From the NCBI GenBank assembly GCA_900538355.1, contig UPXS01000001.1, positions 119,817 through 183,816 on the forward strand: a DNA stretch of 64,000 nucleotides. The letters are read 5' to 3'. Positions 7,486 through 17,192 of this stretch are shown here, piece after piece. How positions within the stretch are numbered: position 1 is the stretch's first letter; each line of letters starts with the position of its first letter. Below the pieces are notes generated by a model. It was not told the origin of the DNA. It did not search any database and saw only the letters and a program-made list of their open reading frames with translations. The DNA comes from an uncultured Veillonella sp. GTDB lineage: Bacteria; Bacillota; Negativicutes; Veillonellales; Veillonellaceae. A program made the position numbers and the translations under genes.

Positions 7486-9123
7486 TTAGAAGAAGATGTG
7501 GTGAATTTCATGGATGAAATGTTGACCGAAGAAGGAGATACAACCATGCATAACGATGAAGATCAAGAAGTATTTGAATGCGCTGTTCATGATAACGCTT
7601 GCTTCGATTTCATGTTCTAAGTTGTGAGCTTCTTCAGAATTAATTTCTTTGTGGTTTTCTAGATATGCTTTCAAAGCAGGACCTACGGCACCAATAGAAA
7701 TCGCGATGGATTGTGGAGACAACATTTTGCCGATACCAGCTGCACCGGAGTTAACTGCTGCCAACCAGAAGCCAAGGTCTTCGAAGTTTGTAGGATCTAA
7801 ACCTTGAGCTGCAGCGATTTGAAGTGGGCCAAACAATACGTTGGAGTTTGTACCGGAACCAGTCAAGAAGGCACCCAACGCACCTACGATAGGAGCGAAT
7901 AGAGGGTACAAGGAACCTGTACCAGCAACCATTGCTTTCGCAATATCTGCAGTCATACCAGAGTAAGTCATCAATTTAGCTGTCATAACAACTGTGATGA
8001 TTGTAAGGTATGTGAATTTCAAGTTTTTAACTGTGGAACCCAATGTACCGAAGATTTCGCCAGCTTTTGCTTTTTGGATGAAACCACCAACAATACCAGC
8101 GATGAAGATCATGATACCAGGTGTTGCAATCCATACGAATGTGTAAGGTTTTGCACCAGCACCTTGGTAAATAGGTACAGATGTTTTAATGGACGCAAGA
8201 GGACCATTAATTGCAGGGAACAATTTGGAAGTTAATAACAATAATACGAAGATCAAGATGAATGGCATTGCAGCTACAAGGCCTTCGCCACCGGAAACTT
8301 TAGGAACTTCGCCAGTTTGTTTAACTGCATATTCAGGGTCATTAGGAGGCATAATTTTTGCACAACCAATGATAACTGCCATAATTACGATGGATGCAGA
8401 AATTACGGATAATTCTGGACCCATTACAGCGTTGATTACAGTTTCAGGAACAGCTAATGCTAAACCGGAAAGTAATGTAACAAGGAATACGCCTTTTAAC
8501 GCTTTAACACCGCCACCGATAATCATAACAACGAAGAACGGAGCGATAAGGTTAAGTAAGAATAATTGTACGGAAATGAATGTACCTAAATGGCTTGGAT
8601 CAAGGTTTGTTAAGGATGCCAATGTAGTTGTTGGAATACCGATAGAACCGAATGTTGTTGGTACGGAGTTAGCAACGAGACATGCGATGATAGATTTTAG
8701 TGGATCAAAACCTACGGCAACCATCATTGCAGCTGGAATCGCAACGGCAGTACCAAAGCCAGCCATACCTTCCATGAAGGCACCAAAGCCCCATGCAAGT
8801 AACAATGCAAGTACACGAGTATCAGATGTTACAGAAGAAAGCATTGTTTTAATAGTTTCCATTGCTTTCGTATGTACTACCAAGTTATAAACGAAGATAG
8901 CAGCTGTAATAACTAATAGGATTGGCCAGATTGCCAAAGCGGCACCTTCAAGGGCACCAGTGACCATAATGAATGGGTCAGATTGGAATGCTGTAATAGC
9001 GATGATGAAAGAACCGATTGCAGCAACACTTGTTGCTTGCCATGCAGGTAATTTCAAGATGGATAACGCTACGATCAACCAAATGATTGGCGCTAGCGCT
9101 AATAGAACGGTGATAGCACTCAT
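7486..9123 (-). CDS. lctP: L-lactate permease (LctP family)
   Basis: 545 residues, full family length, about 13 membrane segments. Family signatures include GFGAFMEGMAGFGTAVAIPAAMM (about 113-135) and the C-terminal FLTGSGTNSNVLFGPLQ (about 415-431) and GAAGIGKMLSPQSIAI. It imports lactate with protons across the inner membrane, the main carbon source of Veillonella. It lies downstream of the dehydrogenase gene on the same strand, but a strong terminator separates them (9352-9385), so it probably has its own promoter next to the inverted repeat at 9307-9331. Confidence 0.93.
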   Translation of the reverse strand: MSAITVLLALAPIIWLIVALSILKLPAWQATSVAAIGSFIIAITAFQSDPFIMVTGALEGAALAIWPILLVITAAIFVYNLVVHTKAMETIKTMLSSVTSDTRVLALLLAWGFGAFMEGMAGFGTAVAIPAAMMVAVGFDPLKSIIACLVANSVPTTFGSIGIPTTTLASLTNLDPSHLGTFISVQLFLLNLIAPFFVVMIIGGGVKALKGVFLVTLLSGLALAVPETVINAVMGPELSVISASIVIMAVIIGCAKIMPPNDPEYAVKQTGEVPKVSGGEGLVAAMPFILIFVLLLLTSKLFPAINGPLASIKTSVPIYQGAGAKPYTFVWIATPGIMIFIAGIVGGFIQKAKAGEIFGTLGSTVKNLKFTYLTIITVVMTAKLMTYSGMTADIAKAMVAGTGSLYPLFAPIVGALGAFLTGSGTNSNVLFGPLQIAAAQGLDPTNFEDLGFWLAAVNSGAAGIGKMLSPQSIAISIGAVGPALKAYLENHKEINSEEAHNLEHEIEASVIMNSAFKYFLIFIVMHGCISFFGQHFIHEIHHIFF

Positions 9124-9306
9124 TTCTAAATATCATCCTTTCAAGAAAAATAAAAATATATGCTTAACAGGACGATGTAGTTTAATCAATTTAATTGATG
9201 AGTAAATCGCTATTGTATTAAGTTGTAAAAGTTCAGTTAAAATAAAAGCTTACAATAAAATAACAGATAAACTTATCATAAAAATTAATATATCTCTTAA
9301 AATTTT

Positions 9307-9331
9307 TTAACCTCATGGTTTTTGAGGTTAA
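9307..9331. promoter_or_regulatory. Perfect inverted repeat upstream of lctP, possible operator
   Basis: TTAACCTCA-TGGTTTT-TGAGGTTAA: nine-base arms with a seven-base spacer, about 185 bases upstream of the lctP start and not followed by a T-tract on the minus strand within 8 bases. It could be a repressor site or part of an RNA hairpin. Confidence 0.4.
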
Positions 9332-9351
9332 TGAGATTAAAAAAATATAAG

Positions 9352-9385
9352 AGAGGGGACATAAACAGTGTTTATGTCCCCTTCT
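9352..9385 (-). terminator. Terminator of the Ldh_2-family gene
   Basis: GGGGACATAAACA and its complement form a 13-bp stem around a short loop; minus-strand transcripts run into U-rich sequence after it. Confidence 0.7.
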
Positions 9386-9431
9386 TTACTGACTACATGT
9401 CCACGTTAGGGCCTTTGTAAGGTCTTAGGTA

Positions 9432-10571
9432 TTAGTAGTTACCTTTGAACATTGTAGCAGGAGCTTCTGGTACATAATCGCCGAAGTAGGATTTGAAGTC
9501 TAAACCTAATTCATTGCAAAGGTCTTGAACTTCAAGCATTGTACCGTTAAGTACAGGGATGCCTTCAGCTTTAACTTTAGCAACAGATTCATGTTCTTTT
9601 TCGCCATGAGTGTAGATACGGTCTTGACCTTGAGCTTTAGGAGCTTCACGTAATTCTTGTAAGAATTGGGAGAAGTGTTTTTTGATTTCAGCTGGGTCAC
9701 CGAAGAATTCAGGGTTGATAGCCATGAAACCGTGGCAGATGTTGGATTTACCGCCAACCATACATTTGTTGGAAGTACCGCCTTGAGACAAGATGGAGGA
9801 GAATAATTCAGCAATCATGCCGTTACCATAACCTTTGTGGCCGCCAAGAACTTCTGTAGCACCACCTAAAGGAAGGATACCGCCGCCTTCATGACGGGAG
9901 ATGTTGCCCAATACTTCAGCTGCATCAGTGGAAGGAACGCCGTCTTTATTAACAGCCCAGCCATCTGGAGTAGCTTTGCCCATTTTGTTGTACATTTCAA
10001 GTTTACCACGAGTTACTACTGTAGTAGAGCAATCGAAGAAGAAGTCAACAGGATCAGCAGGTACAGTCCAAGCGATAGGGTTGGAACCAAGCATAGCTTT
10101 ACGAGCATATACAGGAACCATGATTGCTTCGGAGTTTGTACAAGAGAAACCGATTAAGCCTTGGTCGGAAGCCATTTTAGCATAGTAACCAGCGATACCA
10201 TAGTGGTTGGAGTTACGTACGGATACGATACCAACACCGGATTTTTTAGCTTTTTCGATAGCCATTTCCATAGCCATGTGGCCCAACAATTGACCCATGC
10301 CGTCATGACCGTCGATAACTGCGGAAATTGGAGTTTCTTTTACGATTTCAGGTTTTGCGTCGATTTTGATCAAGCCATTAGTGATACCTTTGTGGTAACG
10401 AACCATACGTTGCATACCATGGCTTTGAATACCGAACAAGTCGGAAGTCAAAAGTACGTCTTGGATGATGTCAGCTTCTTTTTCGGAGAAACCGAATTTT
10501 TGGAAAGCGTCCATGCTTAATTTTTTCAATGTTTCATAAGGGAATAACACAGTGTTTTTTGCGTCTGCCAT
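9432..10571 (-). CDS. Malate/L-lactate dehydrogenase family (Ldh_2) oxidoreductase
   Basis: 379 residues of the Ldh_2/MDH family, which is unrelated to classical Rossmann lactate dehydrogenases. Family motifs: FGIQSHGMQRMVRY (about 46-59), VSVRNSNHYGIAGYYA (about 118-133, active-site His) and GGHKGYGNGMIAEL (about 243-256). These enzymes oxidise 2-hydroxy acids with NAD(P). Next to lactate permease it probably acts on lactate or malate; Veillonella is known biochemically for a malate-lactate transhydrogenase, and this gene is a candidate. Start ATG 10571 follows AGAGG. There are about 20 extra residues of C-terminal tail compared with short family members. Confidence 0.85.
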   Translation of the reverse strand: MADAKNTVLFPYETLKKLSMDAFQKFGFSEKEADIIQDVLLTSDLFGIQSHGMQRMVRYHKGITNGLIKIDAKPEIVKETPISAVIDGHDGMGQLLGHMAMEMAIEKAKKSGVGIVSVRNSNHYGIAGYYAKMASDQGLIGFSCTNSEAIMVPVYARKAMLGSNPIAWTVPADPVDFFFDCSTTVVTRGKLEMYNKMGKATPDGWAVNKDGVPSTDAAEVLGNISRHEGGGILPLGGATEVLGGHKGYGNGMIAELFSSILSQGGTSNKCMVGGKSNICHGFMAINPEFFGDPAEIKKHFSQFLQELREAPKAQGQDRIYTHGEKEHESVAKVKAEGIPVLNGTMLEVQDLCNELGLDFKSYFGDYVPEAPATMFKGNY

Positions 10572-11151
10572 CGTTAAAACCTCTTTTCAGAAAATATGTA
10601 CCTGATATAGTAACTCCAAATTTAGATATCATGAAATTAAGATGATTTCTTATGAGCTCTATATCCTCTCAAATGACAATGTCAGTATAGCACAGAAAGA
10701 TGTGAGATTGAATAGTCTTACAGTCTGAAACACATTACTAAATACGCATACGTACCGGTGATGTTTGTCACATATTCCTAGGGTAGTTACTGAAACAACT
10801 GATTATACCTAAAACTATATGGCTATGACTTTTAGTTATGATTGCATAATTTTTTTATAGATTTGCAGTATTTTTATAGAGCTTATTAGTATATCTGTTT
10901 AGGCTTTGAGTAAGAATGAGAATGGATAAATATCGATAAAACTTGAAATGTTCACTATTATATATAAAAAATATTGATGAGTATATTAACGTATTGTGAT
11001 AACTGAATGTATTGTTATGCAATATATGCAATATTTTTAATCTTTACAAAGTTAGAAAATGTATTAAAAGTTACACTTATACAAAGGATGCTGTAATATA
11101 ATATAAATATACATCCTATAGTTTATATAATTTATAAGCGAGGTACTTATT
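10572..11151. other. Divergent control region between the Ldh_2 gene and the molybdoenzyme gene
   Basis: 580 A+T-rich bases with no gene. A possible minus-strand promoter for the dehydrogenase has TATACT at 10689-10684 with a weak TTCAAT 17 bases upstream. I see no strong operator and no clear promoter for the plus-strand gene. Confidence 0.4.
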
Positions 11152-13158
11152 TTGAAAGAATACAAATCAGTATGTCCATATGACTGTCCAGATGCATGTG
11201 GTCTAATCGTATCGGTAGATAACAATAGAGTGGTATCTGTTCGTGGTAACAAAGATCATGCTTTTACAAGAGGCACATTATGCCCTAAGATGGCGCATTA
11301 TGAACGAGTGGTTCATAATGCGTTGCGTTTACAGTACCCAATGAAACGAATTGGTAAAAAGGGTGTTGGAGAAGATCAATATGTGCGTATCAGCTGGGAT
11401 GAAGCATTAGATACTATCGTTAATAATTTTAAAGACACCATTAGTACTTATGGTAGTGAAAGTATTTTACGTTACTCCTATGCAGGCACTATGGGTGTTA
11501 TTCAAAGTTCAGCAGCAGATTACTTTTTCCGCCGTATTGGGGCGACAGATCAAGACCGTGGTATTTGCTCTCCCGCTAAGAAGGCCGGTTTCCGCGCTGT
11601 TTATGGAGATACATTAGCCATTAAACCGCAAGAGGCACAACATAGTGATTTAATTGTTTTGTGGGGCATTAATGCGACTGCTACTGATGTTCATATCTTA
11701 CATGATGTAAACGTGGCCAAAAAGAATGGTGCTCGTGTTTGGATTATTGATACTCATAAAACCTATACCTTTAACCAAGCTCATGAACATATTTACGTAA
11801 AACCTGGCAGTGATGGTGCTTTAGCATTAGGCATGCTTCATATTATCCATCGAGATGGATTAGCAGATATAGATTTTATTAAGAAACATGTTCAAGGTTA
11901 TGATGAGCTTGTAAATGATGTTTTGCTTGATTTTACACCTGAAAAAGCATCTGAACTTTGTGGCGTTTCCGTAGAGCGTATGACTGAGTTTGCTCATGCA
12001 TATGCTAACGCTAAGGCTCCATTCATTCGTCTTGGCAGTGGATTGTCTCGCTATGGGAATGGTGCCATGAGTTGTCGTGCCATTAACGCATTACCTGCTG
12101 TAGTTGGTGCTTGGCAACACCTTGGAGGTGGTTTGCTATCAAGTGCCAGCGGCAGTAAGTTTGTTGGCAAAGATGTGATGCAACAGGCGCATGTTGCTGC
12201 ACCAGCCAAGAGATTGATGCCTATGATTAAACTAGGTGAAATGCTTACCAATCCATCAGGTACGGCAGTTCATAGCCTTTATGTGTTCTCTAGTAATCCT
12301 GCCATAACAGCGCCTGATCAAAATGTGGTGCGAAGAGGGCTGATGAGAGATGACTTGTTTACCGTAGTTCATGAACGGTTCTTTACAGATACATGTAAAT
12401 ATGCGGATATAGTTTTACCGGCCACTACATCAGTAGAACATGATGATATATATAACTCCTATGGGCACTATACAATCGGAACTGGTTATAAATTAATCGA
12501 TCCTGTTGGTGAATCTCGATCTAATTGGCAAGTGATTTCTGAGCTAGCTAAACGAATGGGGCTTCAAGATGAATTCTTTAACCTTAGTGAACGGGAGCTA
12601 ATAGAACAAATTGTTCGTACATCTAGTCGTATATCTGAGGTCGATCAAGATGTAATCTTACAAGGTGAACCTGTAGAGATGACATTGCCTGAAAATTACA
12701 AATTAGATTTTAAAACGCCATCTGGAAAAATAGAGCTATATAATCCAAATGATGTGGAACCATTAATTCGTTATTTGCCACCATATGGAGATGATTCACC
12801 GTTCTGGCTTATCATAGGTAACGATATTCGTATTTTAGATTCTAGCTTCTGTGAACTTGAGTTTGATGATCCTGAGCTTATGAAACTACGTATCAACCCT
12901 GAAGATGCAAAGGTATATAACATTAGTGATGGGGATGAAGTAGAAATCTATAATAATCGTGGTAGTGTAAAAATTAAAGCTTACTATGATGAAGAGGTAC
13001 AAAGAGGTACATTAGTAACACTTGGTGTGTGGTGGCAATCACAATCTAGTGATCCGAATGTGGGTATCAATGTTCTTACTGCTGATCGTCCAACCGATGA
13101 AGGTTGGGGTAGTACATTCTACGATGTACAAGTTCACATCAAAAAGGCGGATGTTTAA
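11152..13158 (+). CDS. Molybdopterin-dependent oxidoreductase with [4Fe-4S] site
   Basis: 668 residues. Cys8, Cys12, Cys16 and Cys44 form the Cx3Cx3Cx27C iron-sulfur site of DMSO-reductase-family proteins. The molybdopterin oxidoreductase domain spans about 50-500 and the dinucleotide-binding domain about 540-660 (LRINPEDAKVYNISDGDEVEIYNNRG). The motif RGICSPAKKAGF near residue 138 offers a Cys close to where the Mo ligand is expected. No Tat signal is present, so it is probably cytoplasmic, like Bacillus YoaE. TTG start preceded by GCGAGGT. No partner subunit genes are adjacent and the substrate is unknown. Confidence 0.82.
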   Translation: MKEYKSVCPYDCPDACGLIVSVDNNRVVSVRGNKDHAFTRGTLCPKMAHYERVVHNALRLQYPMKRIGKKGVGEDQYVRISWDEALDTIVNNFKDTISTYGSESILRYSYAGTMGVIQSSAADYFFRRIGATDQDRGICSPAKKAGFRAVYGDTLAIKPQEAQHSDLIVLWGINATATDVHILHDVNVAKKNGARVWIIDTHKTYTFNQAHEHIYVKPGSDGALALGMLHIIHRDGLADIDFIKKHVQGYDELVNDVLLDFTPEKASELCGVSVERMTEFAHAYANAKAPFIRLGSGLSRYGNGAMSCRAINALPAVVGAWQHLGGGLLSSASGSKFVGKDVMQQAHVAAPAKRLMPMIKLGEMLTNPSGTAVHSLYVFSSNPAITAPDQNVVRRGLMRDDLFTVVHERFFTDTCKYADIVLPATTSVEHDDIYNSYGHYTIGTGYKLIDPVGESRSNWQVISELAKRMGLQDEFFNLSERELIEQIVRTSSRISEVDQDVILQGEPVEMTLPENYKLDFKTPSGKIELYNPNDVEPLIRYLPPYGDDSPFWLIIGNDIRILDSSFCELEFDDPELMKLRINPEDAKVYNISDGDEVEIYNNRGSVKIKAYYDEEVQRGTLVTLGVWWQSQSSDPNVGINVLTADRPTDEGWGSTFYDVQVHIKKADV

Positions 13159-13215
13159 TCCCTTTTACTTACGGGAATAGTGTCATGCTGATATATCATA
13201 ATAAGAATATTTTTA

Positions 13216-13245
13216 TTGCATACATATACCCGTTAGGATTATAAT
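13216..13245 (+). promoter_or_regulatory. Promoter of brnQ
   Basis: TTGCAT (13216-13221), 18-base spacer, TATAAT (13240-13245), about 43 bases before the start codon. Confidence 0.65.
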
Positions 13246-13287
13246 AGTAATATTATTTCTATATATAACCTAAAGGGGGTTACTTTT

Positions 13288-14616
13288 ATGAATGGTAATG
13301 ATAAATTATCTGCCCGTGCCTATTGGGCCATAGGCATGATGTTATTCGCCCTATTCTTTGGGGCAGGGAACTTAATCTTCCCAGCGGCCTTAGGTCAACA
13401 TGCAGGTGATAATGTAGGTTGGGCTTTGCTTGGCTTTGTATTAACTGGTGTAGGCCTTCCGTTATTAGGTGTTGTAGCTATGGGCTACTCCTCTTGTAAG
13501 GATGTTGAAGAGTTAGCGAGCCGTGTGCATCCTATTTATGGCTTGTTATATACAATCTCTCTTTACTTGAGCATTGGACCTATGTTTGCTACACCACGTA
13601 CTGGTACAGTAGCGTATGAAATCGCCATCAAGCCGTTTGCTGATGGATTACACATGAATATGGAACCAATTTTCTTGGCATTATTCTTCGGTGTTTCTTT
13701 ATGGTTGTCCATTAGTCCACAAAAGCTTGTTAATCGTATTGGTAATATTTTGACTCCAGCTTTGTTGCTAGTTATCTTGTTACTTATTGTTAAATCCTTT
13801 ATTACGCCAATTGGTGGTTATGCGTTGCCACAACCAGCGTATGGTGATGCACCTACTGCTGTGTTACAAGGCTTCTTAGATGGCTATAATACAATGGATG
13901 CGCTAGCTTCTGTAGTATTTGCTATCCTTGTTATCGACTTTGTTCGACTTAGTGGCGCTACAAATCATGATGTAGTTACTAAAACAGTGATGGAAGTAGG
14001 TGCTATTGCAGTAGGCCTTCTCGGTATTGTGTACGTATTTATTGCTAACATCGGTGCTACTAGTGTAGAACGCTTTGGTTTATTCGATACAGGTGCACCT
14101 GTACTGTCTACTAGTGCTAGCTTCTTATTTGGCGATTTTGGCCAAATTATTCTAGCTATCATCGTACTCTTAGCTTGCTTGTCTACAAGTATTGGTTTGA
14201 TTACATCTTGCGGTACATACTTCCATAAGTTGACACCAAAGATTAGCTACAAGTTATATGTAGTTATCTTCTCTGTTGCTGCATTTGGTCTTAGTATGTT
14301 TGGCTTGAAGACAATCATCAGTGCTGCCATTCCTGTATTGATGCTCTTGTATCCATTGACTATCGTAATCATTTTGTTAGCCCTTACGAACAATGTGTTT
14401 GGTGGTCGTCGTTGCGTATATGCATGGACAATGGCGTTTACAATGATCTCTGCTCTTATGAGTGGTCTTGAAACTGCTGGTATTGCGCCAGACTTTTTAG
14501 AAGGTCTATTTGTTGAGTACATTCCATTCCAAGGCGTAGGCATGGGCTGGGTGAGCTTTGCAATATTAGGCTTCATCGTAGGTCTTATTCATAAAGGTCT
14601 AGTTTCTAAAAAATAA
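13288..14616 (+). CDS. brnQ: Branched-chain amino acid transport system II carrier protein BrnQ
   Basis: 442 residues with about 12 membrane segments. The N-terminal LFFGAGNLIFPAALG (about 18-32) is the LIVCS family signature. It imports leucine, isoleucine and valine using Na+ or H+. AAAGGGGG precedes ATG 13288. A single-gene unit: a sigma-70-like promoter upstream and a strong terminator downstream (14629-14673). Confidence 0.93.
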   Translation: MNGNDKLSARAYWAIGMMLFALFFGAGNLIFPAALGQHAGDNVGWALLGFVLTGVGLPLLGVVAMGYSSCKDVEELASRVHPIYGLLYTISLYLSIGPMFATPRTGTVAYEIAIKPFADGLHMNMEPIFLALFFGVSLWLSISPQKLVNRIGNILTPALLLVILLLIVKSFITPIGGYALPQPAYGDAPTAVLQGFLDGYNTMDALASVVFAILVIDFVRLSGATNHDVVTKTVMEVGAIAVGLLGIVYVFIANIGATSVERFGLFDTGAPVLSTSASFLFGDFGQIILAIIVLLACLSTSIGLITSCGTYFHKLTPKISYKLYVVIFSVAAFGLSMFGLKTIISAAIPVLMLLYPLTIVIILLALTNNVFGGRRCVYAWTMAFTMISALMSGLETAGIAPDFLEGLFVEYIPFQGVGMGWVSFAILGFIVGLIHKGLVSKK

Positions 14617-14628
14617 ATAATAAAACGT

Positions 14629-14673
14629 AAAGGTTCTATGCTTTCATTTTGGTGAAAGTATAGAACCTTTTTT
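14629..14673 (+). terminator. Terminator of brnQ
   Basis: AAAGGTTCTATGCTTTCA pairs with TGAAAGTATAGAACCTTT, followed by a T-run. Confidence 0.85.
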
Positions 14674-14776
14674 GTTTTGTATATTGTGAGCTAATATTTT
14701 TTTATGTAGCATATGAAATTGCTTTTACAGGTGAGAGTTTTTTATAATACATATATAGATTATAAAGGAGATTTTT

Positions 14777-15853
14777 ATGCGTAGCACACATTGTTTACCT
14801 AGTTATAGCTTTGGCGGTCATGATGTATTCGACGCCATTCCAAAATTTACAAAATTATACGGCCGTACTGTAGCCATTATTGGTGGTGAAACGGCACTTT
14901 CTAAGGCGTTACCACATCTTCGTCCCATACTTGATCGAGCGGGAATTGAGGTACTAGACATCATTCACTTCGGTGGGGAATGTACCTTCGCTCGCGGCAA
15001 GGAAATCAGTCAAATGGACTCTGTAAAAGCGGCAGATTTTCTATTTGCTGTCGGTGGTGGTAAGGCTATTGATACGGTGAAAGTAGTAGCGTTAGAGCTC
15101 GATGATAAACCGTTCTTTACTATTCCAACCATTGCTTCTACCTGTGCCGCTACATCGGAAGCGGCTGCGGTGTATACAGCAGATCATAATTTTGATGGTA
15201 TTGCCTTTGTAAATCATCCACCTGTTCATTGCTTTATTGATGCAGATATCCTTGTAGAAGCACCGAGCCGTTATTTGTGGGCTGGTATGGGCGATACCAT
15301 TGCAAAGCATTATGAAACATTGATGTCTGCTCGTAATCGAGAGCAAGTGTACAATACACAATTAGGTTTAGTACTATCCTCAATGTGTAGCGAGCCTATT
15401 TTTGAACATGGGTTACAAGCTTATAAGGATAACCAAGCGCAACGTCGTAGTGAAGCATTTGACCTAATGGTTATGACTGTAATCTTTACAACAGGTATTG
15501 TTTCTGGCTGCATGCCTGGTGATTACAATAGCATCATTGCTCATGCTATATGCTATGGCTGTGCTACCAATGAGGAAACAGAAAAACATCACTTGCATGG
15601 AGAAATGGTGGCATACGGCTTATTAATTCTCTTTATCGCAGATAAACAATTTGATGAGCTAGAACGTTGGTTACCTGTATATCGTGATATAGGGTGGCCT
15701 ACGAAACTTTCACAAATGGGACTCGATGCATCTCATATACCTCAAATCGTGGAAAAGGCTGTATCTGTTCGAGATGTAGTGGTATCCCCATATGAGATTA
15801 CAACCGAAATGTTGACAGATGCGATTCAATATATGGAAAATATAGAATGTTAA
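14777..15853 (+). CDS. Iron-containing alcohol dehydrogenase family, glycerol-dehydrogenase-like
   Basis: 358 residues of the GldA-like branch. NAD-binding FAVGGGKAIDTVK is near residues 90-102, PTIASTCAATSEAAAVY near 117-133, and metal ligands are offered by the Asp and His residues around WAGMGDTIAKHYE (about 173-185) and AHAICYGC (about 256-263). Members reduce or oxidise small alcohols and ketones with NAD(H) and a divalent metal. The second His region KHHLHGEMVAYGLL is intact. AAGGAG precedes ATG. No pathway partners are adjacent, so the substrate is not assignable. Confidence 0.82.
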   Translation: MRSTHCLPSYSFGGHDVFDAIPKFTKLYGRTVAIIGGETALSKALPHLRPILDRAGIEVLDIIHFGGECTFARGKEISQMDSVKAADFLFAVGGGKAIDTVKVVALELDDKPFFTIPTIASTCAATSEAAAVYTADHNFDGIAFVNHPPVHCFIDADILVEAPSRYLWAGMGDTIAKHYETLMSARNREQVYNTQLGLVLSSMCSEPIFEHGLQAYKDNQAQRRSEAFDLMVMTVIFTTGIVSGCMPGDYNSIIAHAICYGCATNEETEKHHLHGEMVAYGLLILFIADKQFDELERWLPVYRDIGWPTKLSQMGLDASHIPQIVEKAVSVRDVVVSPYEITTEMLTDAIQYMENIEC

Positions 15854-16043
15854 TTCACTTAATTAGTGTGAATTTAATGGCTAATCGTAATATAATAATT
15901 AGTAAGACAAGTAGATATCGAGACTAGTAGAAAAAATATCTACGGATGGTATGTAGTGTTGTAATAACATTCTGTACACGCACGCCATATCTAATATGAT
16001 GATTATAGATTTGTACGTTGTTTGATGTTATATGAGGTTATAA

Positions 16044-16280
16044 ATGAGCGATATTGTAAAAGGCGGTTTATATCGCCATTTTAAAGGTATGTATTATTAC
16101 GTACTCGATGTAGCGACTCACTCAGAGACGGGTGAAAAGTTTGTAGTGTATCAAAAGCTGTATGATGACCGTGATATGTATATCCGACCTTTAGAGATGT
16201 TTGTAAGCGATGTGGATCGTGAAAAATATCCTGATGTAGAACAAAAAGAACGGTTTAAGCTAATGAGTGGACGTGATTAG
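16044..16280 (+). CDS. DUF1653-domain protein
   Basis: 78 residues, with the family pattern GGLYRHFKGMYYYVLDVATHSETGE at the start and VVYQKLYDD..YIRPLEMF in the middle. These small all-beta proteins are widespread and of unknown role. GAGGT precedes ATG. It ends eight bases before the HAD gene and is probably co-transcribed with it. Confidence 0.82.
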   Translation: MSDIVKGGLYRHFKGMYYYVLDVATHSETGEKFVVYQKLYDDRDMYIRPLEMFVSDVDREKYPDVEQKERFKLMSGRD

Positions 16281-16288
16281 GAGGGCCT

Positions 16289-17065
16289 GTGGAACAGAAG
16301 TTTTTCTTTTTCGATATCGATAATACATTAGCTGTATGGCCAGAAGGTAAAATCCCTGACAGTGCTCAATATAGCTTAGATGAATTAAAGCGCCGTGGTC
16401 ATCGAGTAGCGCTTGCGACTGGTCGTATCCAAGTAGACGCAAAGCGTTTTGCGGAACAAGCGGGGCTTACAGATTTTGTAGCAGATGGCGGTCATAGTGT
16501 GACTGTTAATAATGAATTAGTATCCATGATTGGTATGGATCGTGATGCATGTATTAAGTATTTGGAGTATTTAGAATCCCACAATATTCCTTGGGCTGTA
16601 ACAGATCGGAATAAATTAGGACGTATTACACCATATAAAGAAATTTTAGATTGGCATCCGAATTGGGATGTATTTAAAACGACAGTAGACCCTAATTTTG
16701 ACTTTCATACTGTAGAAGAATTTTACAAGATTTATGTGTTCTTTAAAGAAGGGGAAGAAGAGGAGAAAGAAATTGAACATATGACACACAAGCTCATCCG
16801 TTATGGTGATGGCTGTGTTTTATATGAACCAATGGAAAAAGCCTTAGGCATTCGTAATATGCTGGATTATTTTGGCATGAAGCCTAATCAAGCTGTTGTC
16901 TTTGGGGATGGGTATAATGATTTATCCATGTTTAGACCGGAATGGCTTAACATTGCCATGGGAAATGCACGCCCTGAATTAAAAGAAAAAGCCGATTATA
17001 TCACTACTGATTGTGATAAGGACGGCATCTATAATGCGTGCAAACATTTTAAGTGGATTGATTAG
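16289..17065 (+). CDS. HAD-superfamily (Cof-like, type IIB) phosphatase
   Basis: 258 residues starting at GTG 16289 after AGGAGG. The nucleophile motif FFDIDNTLAVW gives Asp9 and Asp11, ATGRIQVDAKRF (about 42-53) is motif II, and VVFGDGYNDLSMF (about 204-216) is motif IV; the type-IIB cap lies between. Cof-like enzymes dephosphorylate sugar phosphates and flavin or thiamine intermediates in the cytoplasm. The natural substrate cannot be read from sequence. Confidence 0.86.
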   Translation: MEQKFFFFDIDNTLAVWPEGKIPDSAQYSLDELKRRGHRVALATGRIQVDAKRFAEQAGLTDFVADGGHSVTVNNELVSMIGMDRDACIKYLEYLESHNIPWAVTDRNKLGRITPYKEILDWHPNWDVFKTTVDPNFDFHTVEEFYKIYVFFKEGEEEEKEIEHMTHKLIRYGDGCVLYEPMEKALGIRNMLDYFGMKPNQAVVFGDGYNDLSMFRPEWLNIAMGNARPELKEKADYITTDCDKDGIYNACKHFKWID

Positions 17066-17192
17066 TTTGATTTAATTCCTGTAAGTTTTGTGAATTATAA
17101 TATCGTGTAGCTGTGGCTACAGATTTGGGGTAAATTAATTAGTATAATGCGTTTAGTTTCATGCTCGTGTTTTTTTTAGGAGAAGAGAAGAT

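Noticed and set aside
8189..8890. 233-codon plus-strand frame opposite lactate permease
   Set aside because: It is the antisense of a clear LctP gene, with Thr/Ile/Asn/Ala-rich composition mirrored from membrane codons.
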